Source: Amphimedon queenslandica (lineage: Eukaryota; Porifera; Demospongiae; Haplosclerida; Niphatidae). Taken from it: a DNA stretch of 28,312 bases. The stretch lies in assembly GCF_000090795.2 (NCBI RefSeq), contig NW_003546871.1, positions 3,310 to 31,621 on the forward strand. The letters run 5' to 3'. This document shows, piece by piece, positions 9,562-22,423 of this stretch (position 1 is the first letter of the stretch; the number at the start of each line of letters is the position of its first letter). A program made the position numbers and the translations under genes. The notes under the pieces were generated by a model. It was not told the origin of the DNA. It saw nothing but the letters and a program-made list of their open reading frames with translations, and made no database searches.

Positions 9562-10827
9562 ATGGCTAAAGAAGAGCTTTCATTTGCTCAAGAATTGCCC
9601 AAACATGTGGAGATAGAGTGTCCAGTTTGTTTTAATATCTTGACAGATCCTCATCTGGTGAGCTGCTGTGGACATAATTTCTGTGGGTCTTGTATTGAGA
9701 GAGTAAAAGCTAGTAATGGATCTTGTCCTATGTGTAAAGAGAAGGAATATCAAGTTATGGTTAATAAAGAGCGACTTCGTATTATCAATGGATTGGAGGT
9801 CTACTGCAGTAATAAGGAGAAAGGATGTCAATGGGAAGGAGAATTGAAGAATATGTCTACTCATCTTAATAAAGAGAATTAGAGAGAAGGAGAATGTCAA
9901 TATGAAGAAGTAAAGTGTCGATATGAGAAATGTCAAGAGAGAAAGCAATGTAGATATCTTAAGGATCATGAAGATAAAGAATGTTATCAACGTCCATTTC
10001 AATGCCAATACTGCAGTAGTAAAGGTACGTTCCTCTCTATTACAAAGGATCATTATGAGGAATGCAGGCAGTATCCTGCTACTTGTCCCAATAAATGTTC
10101 GTCAAATACTATGCCACGAGGTGGTCTCACTGCTCACATCAGTGAGTGTCCATTAGAGCCAGTAGATTGTGTGTTTAGTTGGGCTGGTTGTAATGATAAG
10201 CCATTACGTAAAGATGTACATGTACACACTACTGATACTAAACACATGACACTATTAGCTGTAGCTTGTGGACAATTGAAGAAGGAAAATGAACAAATAA
10301 AAGAAGAATCTACAAAAGAAATTGCAATAATAAAAGAAGAAAGTGAAAAAATAACAGAAGAAATCAAAAAAGATGTAGAAAAGCTAAGAAAAGAAAATAC
10401 ATATTTAAAATATTTCATTGGCTCTATCACAGCTGATAATCCATTACTACCAATTAATATTAGAGAAAAAAGTGTAGCAGTTCATTTTTATACCAGTGCA
10501 TGTGGTCGGCACATGTCAGCTAGAATAGTGGAGATGGTTCGGTCAAAAAATGAGGTCTTGGTTTTTGCTTTACTTGCATTTCATGAAGGAAAATTTGACT
10601 TATTCAATCCAAAACTTGACAAAATATTTGCAACATATAATGATCAACATATTCCGCTAATAGTAGACACTGAAGCTACTTATCAAGAATTACCTCATAA
10701 TGCTCTTAATAGGATCACAAGGTTTGATGATGCTAGACTACCACAAGGAGTAATCAAAATACAATTAGGTGTGATTCCAACATACACAATTAGGAAACTA
10801 AAAAATGTAACTTTTTATACCAAGTAA
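9562..10827 (+). pseudogene. RING / TRAF-type zinc-finger copy 7 with one premature stop
   Basis: ATG 9562 (MAKEELSFAQELPKHVEIEC) starts a full-length copy with an intact C3HC4 RING. An in-frame insertion of three bases creates TAG at 9880-9882 within the first zinc-finger region (KEN-stop-REGEC). Beyond it the same frame is open for more than 310 codons to TAA 10825-10827, covering the remaining zinc fingers, a long coiled coil (about nt 10275-10425) and the C-terminal domain (HFYTSACGRHMSAR, FHEGKFD, LPQGVI). Other oddities are KQCRYL for KQRRYL and ECYQ for ECPQ. The 5' region lacks the ETS/E-box block. Most likely a recent null allele or pseudogene; a truncated RING-only product of about 106 aa is possible. 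Confidence 0.82.
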
Positions 10828-11220
10828 TGACTATAATAGCTACGCCGGTATACTTTACTGCTGTCAATTTTAATTTTATAACAATTAATTTAATGAAAAT
10901 AACAGTGCTCTTATAATCTCACACTTAATGCAAAACTCTCATTCTCTAATAATAAATACTGATTTTGCTATAATAATCAAAATTCAAAAAGTGGTTTGAT
11001 CTTCTTCAGCACTGTTAAACCTAATTTAATATACTTGATTTTTGTGTCACAGTTTCTTATTCTGAACAGGAAATAGTCCAAATAGCACTGCATAGTTTTA
11101 TCATCACAAAAAGTAGCTCATGTGCACATGGAAATCATTAGAACTTTATATACAAAGAATGATTAATAATGATAGGACTTGAATGAGTATAAACAATAGG
11201 TCTATTACATGATAATCATA
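10828..11220. other. Intergenic spacer, duplicated flank
   Basis: No gene seen. Around 11048-11106 it repeats the flank before copy 2 (GTTTCTTATTCTGAACAGG and AAATAGTCCAAA, at 1143-1200). Confidence 0.6.
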
Positions 11221-11262
11221 ACAATCACAGGAAGTGGTAATGTGGTATAGGGTCACATGATT
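11221..11262 (+). promoter_or_regulatory. Shared array promoter block, copy 8
   Basis: ACAATCACAGGAAGTGG, TGTGGTATAGGGTCACATGATT. The ETS-like core and CACATG E-box are preserved, although the ancestral ATG behind them has mutated to ATA (11268-11270). Confidence 0.62.
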
Positions 11263-11267
11263 CCACA

Positions 11268-11380
11268 ATAGCTCAGTTGTCTTAGTATCTCCAGTAATAT
11301 TTTGACAGATCCTCATCTGCTCATTCTGCTGTGGACATAATTTCTGTGGGTCTTGTATATTGAGAGAGTAAAAGCTAGTA
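11268..11380 (+). pseudogene. RING relic upstream of copy 8
   Basis: The remnant of the first RING half: ATAGCTCAG in place of ATGGCTCAG, an early TAG, and TGCTGTGGACATAATTTCTG encoding CCGHNFC. The second half is deleted, as in copies 4 and 5. In the transcript this would be 5' leader of the downstream frame. Confidence 0.75.
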
Positions 11381-12340
11381 ATGGAAGCTGACTGTTCACG
11401 TATCATCAATGGATTGGAGGTCTACTGCAGTAATCAAAGATGTCAATGGAGAGGAGATTTAAGAGACATATCTACTCATCTTAATAAAGGGAAGAGAGAT
11501 GGAGAATGTCAATATGAAGAAGTAAAGTGTCGATATGAGGAATGTCAAGTGAGAAATGAACGTAGATATCTTGATTATCATGAACATGATGAGTGTCCTC
11601 ACCGACTGTTCAGATGCCAATACTGTTGGAAAGATGGCACATACCTCTCTATAACAATGGGCCATTATAATGATTGTGCAGATTACCCGATTCACTGTCC
11701 CAATAACTGTACGTTGAATACTATGCCACGTCATGTTCTTTCTGCTCACATTAGTCACCAGTGTCCATTAGAGCCAGTAGATTGTGTGTTTAGTTGGGCT
11801 GGTTGTAATGATAAGCCATTACGTAAAGATGTACATGTACACACTGCTGATACTAAACACATGACACTATTAGCTGTAGCTTGTGGACAATTGAAGAAAG
11901 AGAACGAACAAATGAAAAAGGAACTATCAGATTTGAAGACTCGTCCATGTCATGAGTATCCCGTACTACCAGTTGATGTTACTCAAGGAAGACCAGCAGT
12001 TCATTTTTATTCGAATGCATTTGGTCGGCACATGTCGGCTAGAGTGATGGTGAATGGTCTTCTTGGTAATACTCCAGATTACTTTTTATTTCTTGCGTTT
12101 CATGAAGGAAAATTTGATCATTTCAAATCAAAACTTCCTAAAGTTTTTTTTGCAAAGTGTGGAGCTGAAGCTACACAATTAGTAGTGGACACTTATAAAC
12201 CATTACCTCATGATAGTCTTAATGGGATCAAGCAGAATGGATATGATAAATTTACTGTACCACGAGGAGTAATTGAAATAAAGTTCCGCAGGTGTCGGCG
12301 TATTGTTGATACTGTCACAATTTGTACTAGTATGCATTAG
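11381..12340 (+). CDS. RING-less TRAF-type zinc-finger protein, copy 8
   Basis: Single-exon CDS of 319 aa starting MEADCSRIINGLEVYC. This ATG lies where GCTAGTAATGGA of the RING was joined to sequence past the RING by a deletion of about 44 nt; the new ATG puts the zinc fingers in frame. Contents in order: TRAF-type zinc fingers (about residues 10-165, with CQWRGDL, CQYCWKDGTYLSIT, CPNNC, DCVFSWAGC), a short coiled coil (KKENEQMKKEL) and the C-terminal domain (HFYSNAFGRHMSAR, FHEGKFD, VPRGVIEIKF). The usual Cys of ACGRHMS is Phe here. Without a RING it cannot be an E3 on its own and could act as an adaptor or dominant-negative partner; that role is inferred. The open frame argues that it may be expressed. 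Confidence 0.78.
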   Translation: MEADCSRIINGLEVYCSNQRCQWRGDLRDISTHLNKGKRDGECQYEEVKCRYEECQVRNERRYLDYHEHDECPHRLFRCQYCWKDGTYLSITMGHYNDCADYPIHCPNNCTLNTMPRHVLSAHISHQCPLEPVDCVFSWAGCNDKPLRKDVHVHTADTKHMTLLAVACGQLKKENEQMKKELSDLKTRPCHEYPVLPVDVTQGRPAVHFYSNAFGRHMSARVMVNGLLGNTPDYFLFLAFHEGKFDHFKSKLPKVFFAKCGAEATQLVVDTYKPLPHDSLNGIKQNGYDKFTVPRGVIEIKFRRCRRIVDTVTICTSMH

Positions 12341-12377
12341 TTTGATGTTAATTAATAACTACTATTGTTTAAATAAA

Positions 12378-12431
12378 CAGTTGTCTCATGATATTTTTAA
12401 TAGCATTCCAGTCACTATTTATGCTCAGTAA
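12378..12431 (+). pseudogene. Relic of TRAF-like C-terminus
   Basis: QLSHDIFNSIPVTIYAQ followed by TAA matches the end of complete copies (LPHDILN..., TIYTQ). It is a 3' scrap of a further copy, just downstream of copy 8, and marks the 3' edge of the array. Confidence 0.7.
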
Positions 12432-12451
12432 TAATATATAGTGTATAAATA

Positions 12452-12542
12452 CCGTATAAGTGGTTTTTTTAAAGGGTTGCAAATTTTGCAAATTCTTTTC
12501 TGAATCGCAAAAATAAAATCCTTGAAAATCAATTTAATACAG
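12452..12542. mobile_element. Small MITE-like palindromic element
   Basis: About 91 bp with imperfect terminal inverted repeats (CCGTATAAG left, TTAATACAG right, i.e. CTGTATTAA on the other strand), flanked by TA on both sides. Internal arms are also complementary (AAGGGTTGCAAATTTTGC against GCAAAAATAAAATCCTT). The TIR resembles that of the element at 21124. Confidence 0.5.
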
Positions 12543-12570
12543 TACCCCCATGGCACACCTGGTAGAATTG

Positions 12571-12642
12571 ACAAGAGAGAGAGGGAGGGAGGGAAGGAGA
12601 GAGAGACAGAGAGAGAGAGAGACAAACAGAGAGAGAGGGGGT
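12571..12642. repeat. GA-rich purine tract
   Basis: Low-complexity (GA)n with GGGA and GACA interruptions, just upstream of the first visible PKD exon. Confidence 0.85.
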
Positions 12643-12683
12643 CAAAAGAGATTAAACAATTTTTATATTACTTTTTATTTTAG

Positions 12684-16604
<3,921 letters not shown>

Positions 16605-16639
<35 letters not shown>

Positions 16640-17489
16640 TATTATCACCGTCGTTGTTGTTGTTGTTTTCAATTTTTATTATCTATCGTTATTTTTGTGG
16701 CTGGCGTGACAGTGCAGGTGCTGTTTTACGTCTTAATGTTCTCTCTTCCTCTCTTGTCATTCATTTTTATTGAACTGGTCATGGACTGATGTGTAATGTT
16801 TATGTGTGTGTGTTTGTGTTGAAATTCAATTTTATTCCTCACTCACTCTCTCTCTTTCCCTCAATCACTAATTTTCATTTTAAACTCAATAATATTTTGA
16901 TTGTGAAATATAGTAAAATTCTTACACTTCAATCATGCGTTTACAAAGGAACAAGGCAATACAGTACGACCAGTCATTGCATGCTGTGTGTTCTAGCCCT
17001 ACATGTTAACACTAGCTGATCAGTTGATGAACCACGACCAATAGTGATTCACCGCAAATACAAGTACAGGTATGTACTGTCTAAATTTGTTACGAGTTTT
17101 GTTGTTAGCATCTTGTTTGAGGTGTTAGCCAAGATGTAGAAAAGATGTAAAATGTTTTTCGACTCCTTTATGTGAAGAGAGTTACAAATTCAAGGCATGT
17201 ACATCACGACTACTTGCATATATTTTCCCGGTATAGCAAGGCTGCAAAAGTCGTGGTAGCCATTTTGTTTGGGGGTGAATCCTACTTAGTAATGCTACCG
17301 CGTTACTAATGTTAGATTAAAACAAGTGTTGCTCAGATGATAGACAGCTACTAGGAAGCTAAAACTGAAGATACGCATGTACCATAGCACATGTAACTAG
17401 TAGTGATATACATTATGTACTCGCCCCATTAATGCAATGGATTTTGACTAGTTATAATAATTATTATTATTCTTAATTATCACAAGGTT

Positions 17490-17527
<38 letters not shown>

Positions 17528-17661
17528 ACACCAAAAATGATCCGAAAATAATCTAAGAACAAGTCAATATGTCACTCTTTAAAAGTACAGCCACACTTTC
17601 TCTCAGTCTCTAAGGTCAATCAGATTTAGATTTGGGAAGGAATGGAATCTTAGCCGAGACC
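16605..17661. other. Intergenic between PKD and reticulon 3' ends
   Basis: Convergent 3' regions. It holds an (ATT)n run (16604-16640), a (GTT)n run (about 16653-16665) and a (GT)n tract (about 17490-17521). Near 17259-17267 AGCCATTTTG resembles a YY1 site, but the only ORF leaving it on the minus strand is about 16 codons, so I do not call a gene. Confidence 0.6.
17490..17521. repeat. (GT)n microsatellite
   Basis: About 15 uninterrupted GT dinucleotides in the PKD-reticulon intergenic space. Confidence 0.9.
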
Positions 17662-19578
17662 CTATAGAGTGAGAGTGACTAATAGAAAGTGCAATAATTC
17701 GAGGACTGACTTCTGATAGAGTTCCGCCAACTTGTAGCCAATCTTCTCTATATACTGATCAATTACAACCTGAAAGGGAAAGAACAAGAGAGAGGTGATT
17801 ATTTATTAGCAGAGGATGAAAAATAATGCAATTTTGTTAAACTAAGCAATACAATCCATATCAAAATGAGCTCTAGAATCACCCCAATTTCTAAGTGGTT
17901 TTTCTAATACATAAAGGTGACCTTAAGTCATTCTGATAACTAATGCTGTTAATTAAAGGGGCTTACTCGGTAGTGTGTGTATATAGGTGGAACACCAAAC
18001 AGAATGTCAACCCCTAGAAAAGAAAGAGAGAGAAAGAATGGGCTGATGATAGTTAGGAGTGTTATTTAACAAACCAAGGAACAATAAGGTCATGATGCTA
18101 AAACAGTTAGTGAGATAAGATGCCAGGAACAGAAAAACCACAAACTAGAGAAAAGAAATATTGCAATCCAACATTATACTATTCCAATACAGTGGCAGGT
18201 GCCAAACGTATTAACAAGAAATAATCAACTAATTACGTGTATAGAAACAAATGATTGACATAGGACATAGTTATTTTATGTGATACATTCTTTTCTCCCT
18301 CTCCCCCCTCTTTCTCTCTCTTTGCTTGCCTTTAAAGATCTTATGTAGCTCTCAAAGAAGATCAATTTAGTGATTAGGTTGGCATAATGGTTGATGTCCT
18401 TGACACAACTTTTAACAAGAAGAACAGCGGCCTCTTCATTAATAAAAGTTAATTGACACTCCAAATAGGCACTGGTATAATAAAATTAAAAATAAAAACT
18501 CTCTCTCTCTTTTCTTGTCTTCCTTACCTAAATGGGTTCTTTATCTGTCTGTTATAAAAAGAATCAATGGCAATCTTTGTCACAATGAATATAAGAGAGA
18601 CAATCATGGCCGCCAGCAAGATGAGAACAACAGTGTGCAGCAGTGTATTAAGATAGAGGGTGAGCAACGTGACCAGGCAGACAACAAGAGAGAGAGAACT
18701 CAACTTGATATCCTTCCAAAATATAATATTCAGAACTATGAAAAGAATGAGAAAAAAAGATGGGGAATTTCTTATAGTTTGTTATTATAGTTGGTCTCTC
18801 AAAACTCAATAAGAGCTGTAACCAAATCCTACTCATCCATTTCACACCCATCACCAGTAGAGTAACACAGTCACATCTCTCTAATCTCTCACACACTCTC
18901 TCTTTCTTACCAAATGGATGAAGGACATTTAGAAAGCTAAGGTAACCTTCAGCTCTTACTGTCTCCACAGTATGCTTAGGAGCTAGTAACAGATAAAGAA
19001 AGATTATTATCAATAAAAGTAGTGGCTGCTTACAAGGTCTAGAGAATGAGGCTTCGTCTCTCTTCGGAGGAATGTCTTCAACTCCTCCAATCCCACTGAT
19101 CAAAGGAGGGGGATCAAATCCCGATACTGGAGAAGGGTCCCTCTATAAAGCAAGCAAGAGGGGAAAGCATACTGTCTAAAAAGCAATTATTATATTTTTG
19201 TTATTAGCTGTTTTACATGTATAGGCATTAATTAAATTGGTTAGAAATCAAAGAACTTTAAAGTATTCTCGCTATTGCAATGACTTGAATACTTGACACT
19301 ACCCGCATTTGATGAATCGAGAAAAGTAGAGAGAGAGAAATATATGATATGAAGATAACAACTACCTTTGGAGGAGAGGGAGGGTCGGGAGGTGGAAGAA
19401 GAGGGTCGTTTGGATCTTCAGGCCCGCTTATCATCTCTGGGCTGCTGCTCTCTCCTTCTCTGTGATCAACTTTAATGTACTCGCTCGTCAGGCTTTCCTT
19501 AGACTCCTCAGAGGGTACAAATGGAGGAGGACCAGAGGAGAACGGACCTTCGCTGTCTTCTATATAGTCGTCAGCCAT
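17662..19578 (-). CDS. RTN: Reticulon
   Basis: Eight exons on the minus strand join in frame: 19578-19366, 19142-19034, 18982-18911, 18735-18528, 18471-18330, 18144-18075, 18013-17967, 17769-17662 (322 aa). Reticulons shape tubular ER through two wedge-like hydrophobic hairpins. The N-terminal 110 residues are acidic and Pro-rich (MADDYIEDSEG, LLPPPDPPSPPK). The reticulon homology domain starts at NIIFWKDIK, has a first long hydrophobic hairpin, the loop QIKNPFRSAYLECQ, a C-terminal loop ending SYIRSLK, and a second hairpin FVVFLFLASYLTNCFS...DILFGVPPIYTHYR. It ends VTLTL without the usual Lys-rich C-terminus. Intron 18329-18145 has a GC donor (AAG|GCAAGC); all others are GT-AG. The gene diverges from the gene at 19758 with 179 bp between start codons. 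Confidence 0.9.
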
Positions 19579-19757
19579 GCTGCTTGTCTAAAAAATTAGA
19601 AGTCTGAGAAGATACCGTATATAGCCTAAATTGCTAACTTGTTCTTAAATACTCTAAAATAGAAAATTCTAAGTGATCGCCCACGCACAAAAAGTAACCA
19701 AGAATTTACAGTTTTTGAATAAAAGTATACGGAAACCACGTGGAAAAATTTAGGACT
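19579..19757. promoter_or_regulatory. Divergent promoter, reticulon / unknown gene
   Basis: 179 bp between two start codons on opposite strands. CCACGTGG (19736-19743), a palindromic E-box, sits 14 bases before the + strand ATG. CCGTATA at 19614 and TATACGG at 19726-19732 are inverted copies and could be the ends of a decayed MITE. Confidence 0.6.
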
Positions 19758-20690
19758 ATGGTTGAGGTATGTAGCTCCTTGTAGTCTTGTTCCTAGGTTT
19801 ATTATTGATATTTTTTCAAGGATTCTAAAATAAAAGATTTTTACCAGAAATTAAAAGTGGTTCTTCACGCTCCAACCAGTGAAACTAAAAACGAGCAGCT
19901 ACAGTTTCAATTATTTGACATTAGTAATTCACTGGATCTTTTGACGACAACGTCAGAGCCAAACCTACTCGAATCACTCCAATGCATTCCACCGTACATC
20001 AATTTAGAGGATCTTCTTGAACCAATGTAACTATACATGCACACACTAGAGCATTTACAGACATATTGTTGCCTTGATTATCAGAAGTCCATGATGAGCA
20101 GTACTGCTGTACTACTACTCATCAGGAATCCTGGTATTAATGCTAATGTTACTAGTACTTTTTTAGATACATTACATCAGATCCTGCTACCAATAACTTG
20201 CCACTGAAATTAAAGGACATATCTCCAGCAACACAAATAACGAGACTGAATCCACCAAAAGAGCTTAAAAAGGACATTGTCCCACACGCTAAAGAGCAGC
20301 TTACACTACTACCTGGTCCATCTCATTCAAAAGACCCGCTAGTGGTACACACTGATGATGATCGTGATGACTCTAAAGAGATTTGTACGAAAAAGAGAAA
20401 GTTAATAGATGGCAGTAACTCGTCCAGTGACAATGATATGGATATAATGACATACGTTGGCATGACAGAGAAGCACGAGATAAGAGTGATAGAGGAAACG
20501 CCTGAGCAAGGTGAAGAGCAAATGCTGTATATTAACTTAATTATATCGTCTATTTTATTTAGTTAAAAAAGATGATAGTACTGATTTGTCACCAGTAGGA
20601 GTTGAAGATATAGAAATGATAATTGATGAATCAATGTTGGAAGACTGGCCTCTTAGTGATGGAGATGACGATGTCATAGTAATTGATTGA
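19758..20690 (+). CDS. Unrecognised acidic protein with C-terminal SIM-like motif
   Basis: Four exons join in frame: 19758-19766 (MVE only), 19821-20026, 20167-20510, 20563-20690, giving 228 aa. The first intron has two in-frame acceptors, TTTTTTCAAG (19811-19820) and TTTTTACCAG (19838-19847); using the second drops nine residues (DSKIKDFYQ). The N-terminal 80 residues look helical (KLKVVLHAPTSE, LFDISNSLDLL, YINLEDLLEP). The middle is Lys- and Pro-rich with KKRK, a possible nuclear signal, next to DDDRDDS. The C-terminus is strongly acidic and ends DGDDDVIVID, which fits a SUMO-interacting motif (hydrophobic VIVI core flanked by acid). I do not recognise the family. A nuclear regulatory protein is plausible but inferred. 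Confidence 0.8.
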
Positions 20691-20942
20691 ACAGCAGTTG
20701 AACATCAGTTACATTGATTTGCAACTTGTGTCACTGTTTGTTACATTATCTATCAATTTGGAGAGCTGTTACTTATTAATAAATTATCATTATTAATAAC
20801 ATGATGTTAAACCTGCAAAAAAATTATAAAACAACGCTGAATGCCTGCGTGATAATAATAATAATAATAATAACAAATTAATAATGCCTATAGTGTGTCG
20901 TTCATTTCTCTCTCTCTGACTCTTTCTCCTTAATTTCTCAAC
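20691..20942. other. 3' flanks of unknown gene and TMED10
   Basis: Convergent 3' untranslated space with an (ATA)n-type run at about 20850-20870. No gene seen. Confidence 0.6.
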
Positions 20943-22053
20943 TCATTCAATGAGTTTCTTAGCTTTGAAGAAACGTCTCAAATAAAAGATCTGCCAAATG
21001 GCTAGGACTACAAGACAGCTCATTGAAAAGACACTAAAGTATAAAACACGAGTGTTGGTAGATTCTGCAGAGAATAGAGAGGGAGAAAAAGATGATCAGA
21101 ATAATGTGATGAGTGCTGATGTACCGTATAGAAGAAAATTTTGGAGGTAGTTAAATTTGGCAAATTTGGCATCTTGATAGCCATTCGCCAAAATAAAAAT
21201 CCACCATTTTGAGCCATTATGAGCATGCTGAATGGCACATGGCCACAAATTTGCCAATCACCAAAATTTAGCAATTCTCCAAATTTAACTCCCTTCAAAA
21301 TTTCCTGCTATACAGTATATGAAGTGATAAATGTAATTAGATGTACAATAATTATAATCTAATTAATTCATTGGCTAACCGTTGGTATCTCTCATCTCTT
21401 CTTCTCTTGCTCTCATGTAAGCAAAGTCATTAACGATTGATTCGGCAAGATCTTCCAACCGACTCAACTCCATTTCCATCGGTTTCAGTTTCTCAGCTTT
21501 CGCAACCTTTAGACATAAAGAAGAATCAAAATTGTCACTGAAAATAATGTTCCTTTACATCATCGTAATTTTTAGCCTCCACGCCGTGTTTCAGTACCAA
21601 TTTAGCCTCTCGTCTTACTTCATGCCCTCCCTGACCTATAATGTCCCATGACAATAACGTGTATTATAAAAATGACACGAGCTCACCTATTACAGAGGTG
21701 TGAAAACAGACATCAAAAACTTCGTAATCTTCAGTCGTAAAGGCAAACTTTCCCGTTGTGATTTCCTCTTTACGGAACAAAGTGTGACCTTTTGAATCTA
21801 TCACCTAAAAAAAGGACAGGTGAATAATAGGTCACGTGACTAAAGGCCTCCATACCTCTATGTTGGTTTTAACGGAGGTTGCTTCCTCCAATTCATAGTT
21901 CCCAACCACAAGTACGTTCTTGTGTACCTCGTCCCGGAGACACTTCTTGGAATCCGGCTCAAGATGGAAAGAGATAGAGGACGAGGTCCTGAAGAGACAC
22001 ACAAATAATATCAGGTTGGCTAAAAAGTTTCTTTTATTATGAAACTCTCTCAT
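20943..22053 (-). CDS. TMED10: TMED10 / p24-delta cargo receptor
   Basis: Five exons on the minus strand join in frame: 22053-21856, 21804-21687, 21635-21559, 21506-21380, 21064-20943 (213 aa, usual length for p24 proteins). p24 proteins cycle between ER and Golgi as cargo receptors and bind COPI and COPII coats. A signal peptide ([12 protein letters not shown]) leads into a GOLD domain ([13 protein letters not shown] to FDVCFHTS, with the conserved Cys pair), then a coiled coil ([18 protein letters not shown]) and a membrane span ([20 protein letters not shown]). The cytosolic tail is [13 protein letters not shown], with the diphenylalanine and dilysine sorting motifs. I chose ATG 22053; an upstream ATG at 22063 opens an overlapping 8-codon uORF. 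Start codons of this gene and MRPL33 are 100 bp apart. Confidence 0.95.
21124..21315. mobile_element. MITE in last TMED10 intron
   Basis: About 192 bp with inverted terminal repeats of about 45 bp (CCGTATAGAAGAAAATTTTG left; reverse complement of right end CTGTATAGCAGGAAATTTTG), both continuing into AGTTAAATTTGG. TA flanks each end (21122-21123 and 21316-21317), as for Tc1/mariner-type target duplications. It makes up most of the 315-bp intron, unusually long for this gene. Confidence 0.75.
21831..21840. promoter_or_regulatory. Palindromic GTCACGTGAC E-box in TMED10 intron 1
   Basis: A perfect 10-bp palindrome matching the extended E-box/CLEAR form bound by MiT/TFE and USF proteins. It lies inside a 51-bp intron, about 215 bases from the TMED10 start codon. 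Confidence 0.5.
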
Positions 22054-22153
22054 TGTCAACCATGCGCCCTTTCTTATCTACCGGGTATTTCTTCTTAATA
22101 TAGGCGTGGTTAATTAAGTTACGCCCACCAATACCCCGCCCAATTTTAATAAA
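22054..22153. promoter_or_regulatory. Divergent promoter, TMED10 / MRPL33
   Basis: Only 100 bp separate the two start codons. It contains GGCGTGG, ACGCCCACC and CCCGCCC GC-rich boxes and one CCAAT, in an otherwise AT-rich window. Confidence 0.6.
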
Positions 22154-22423
22154 ATGGCGAGAGGCAGAGCGAGGTGATAATGATAACTTTGCATTCCTTT
22201 TACAATTATAATTACTAGAGTGTTCTTCACAAGACTGGTGAGTGCAGCCGGTACAGGTTATTACTATACAATAAGGAAAGTAAGAGGGAAAGACAGACTG
22301 TCTTTAATGAAGTATGATCCAGTTGGTAAGGACTGTTCTTTAATGAATACTAAGCATTTATTTTTCTATATACTTTTAGTCAAACAGCATGTCCTTTTTG
22401 TTGAGCAGAAGAAAAGAAAGTGA
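22154..22423 (+). CDS. MRPL33: Mitochondrial ribosomal protein bL33m
   Basis: Three exons join in frame: 22154-22173, 22219-22325, 22380-22423, giving 56 aa, typical for bL33. The introns are 45 and 54 bp. The protein is a small component of the large subunit of the mitochondrial ribosome. The recognisable core is TRLVSAAGTGYYYTIRKVR, then LSLMKYDPVVKQHVLFVEQK, ending in a basic KKRK. The animal mitochondrial type lacks the zinc-binding Cys pairs of some bacterial L33 proteins, and none are seen here. The N-terminus (MARGRARVFF) is basic and could serve as targeting signal. Confidence 0.93.

Noticed and set aside
1..12431. CRISPR-like or satellite array
   Set aside because: The repeated unit is a whole protein-coding gene of 1.2 kb with spacers of variable length.
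17100..17480. Possible small gene at the YY1-like site near 17260
   Set aside because: The only ORF from CAAAATGGC on the minus strand is about 16 codons with no donor continuing the frame.
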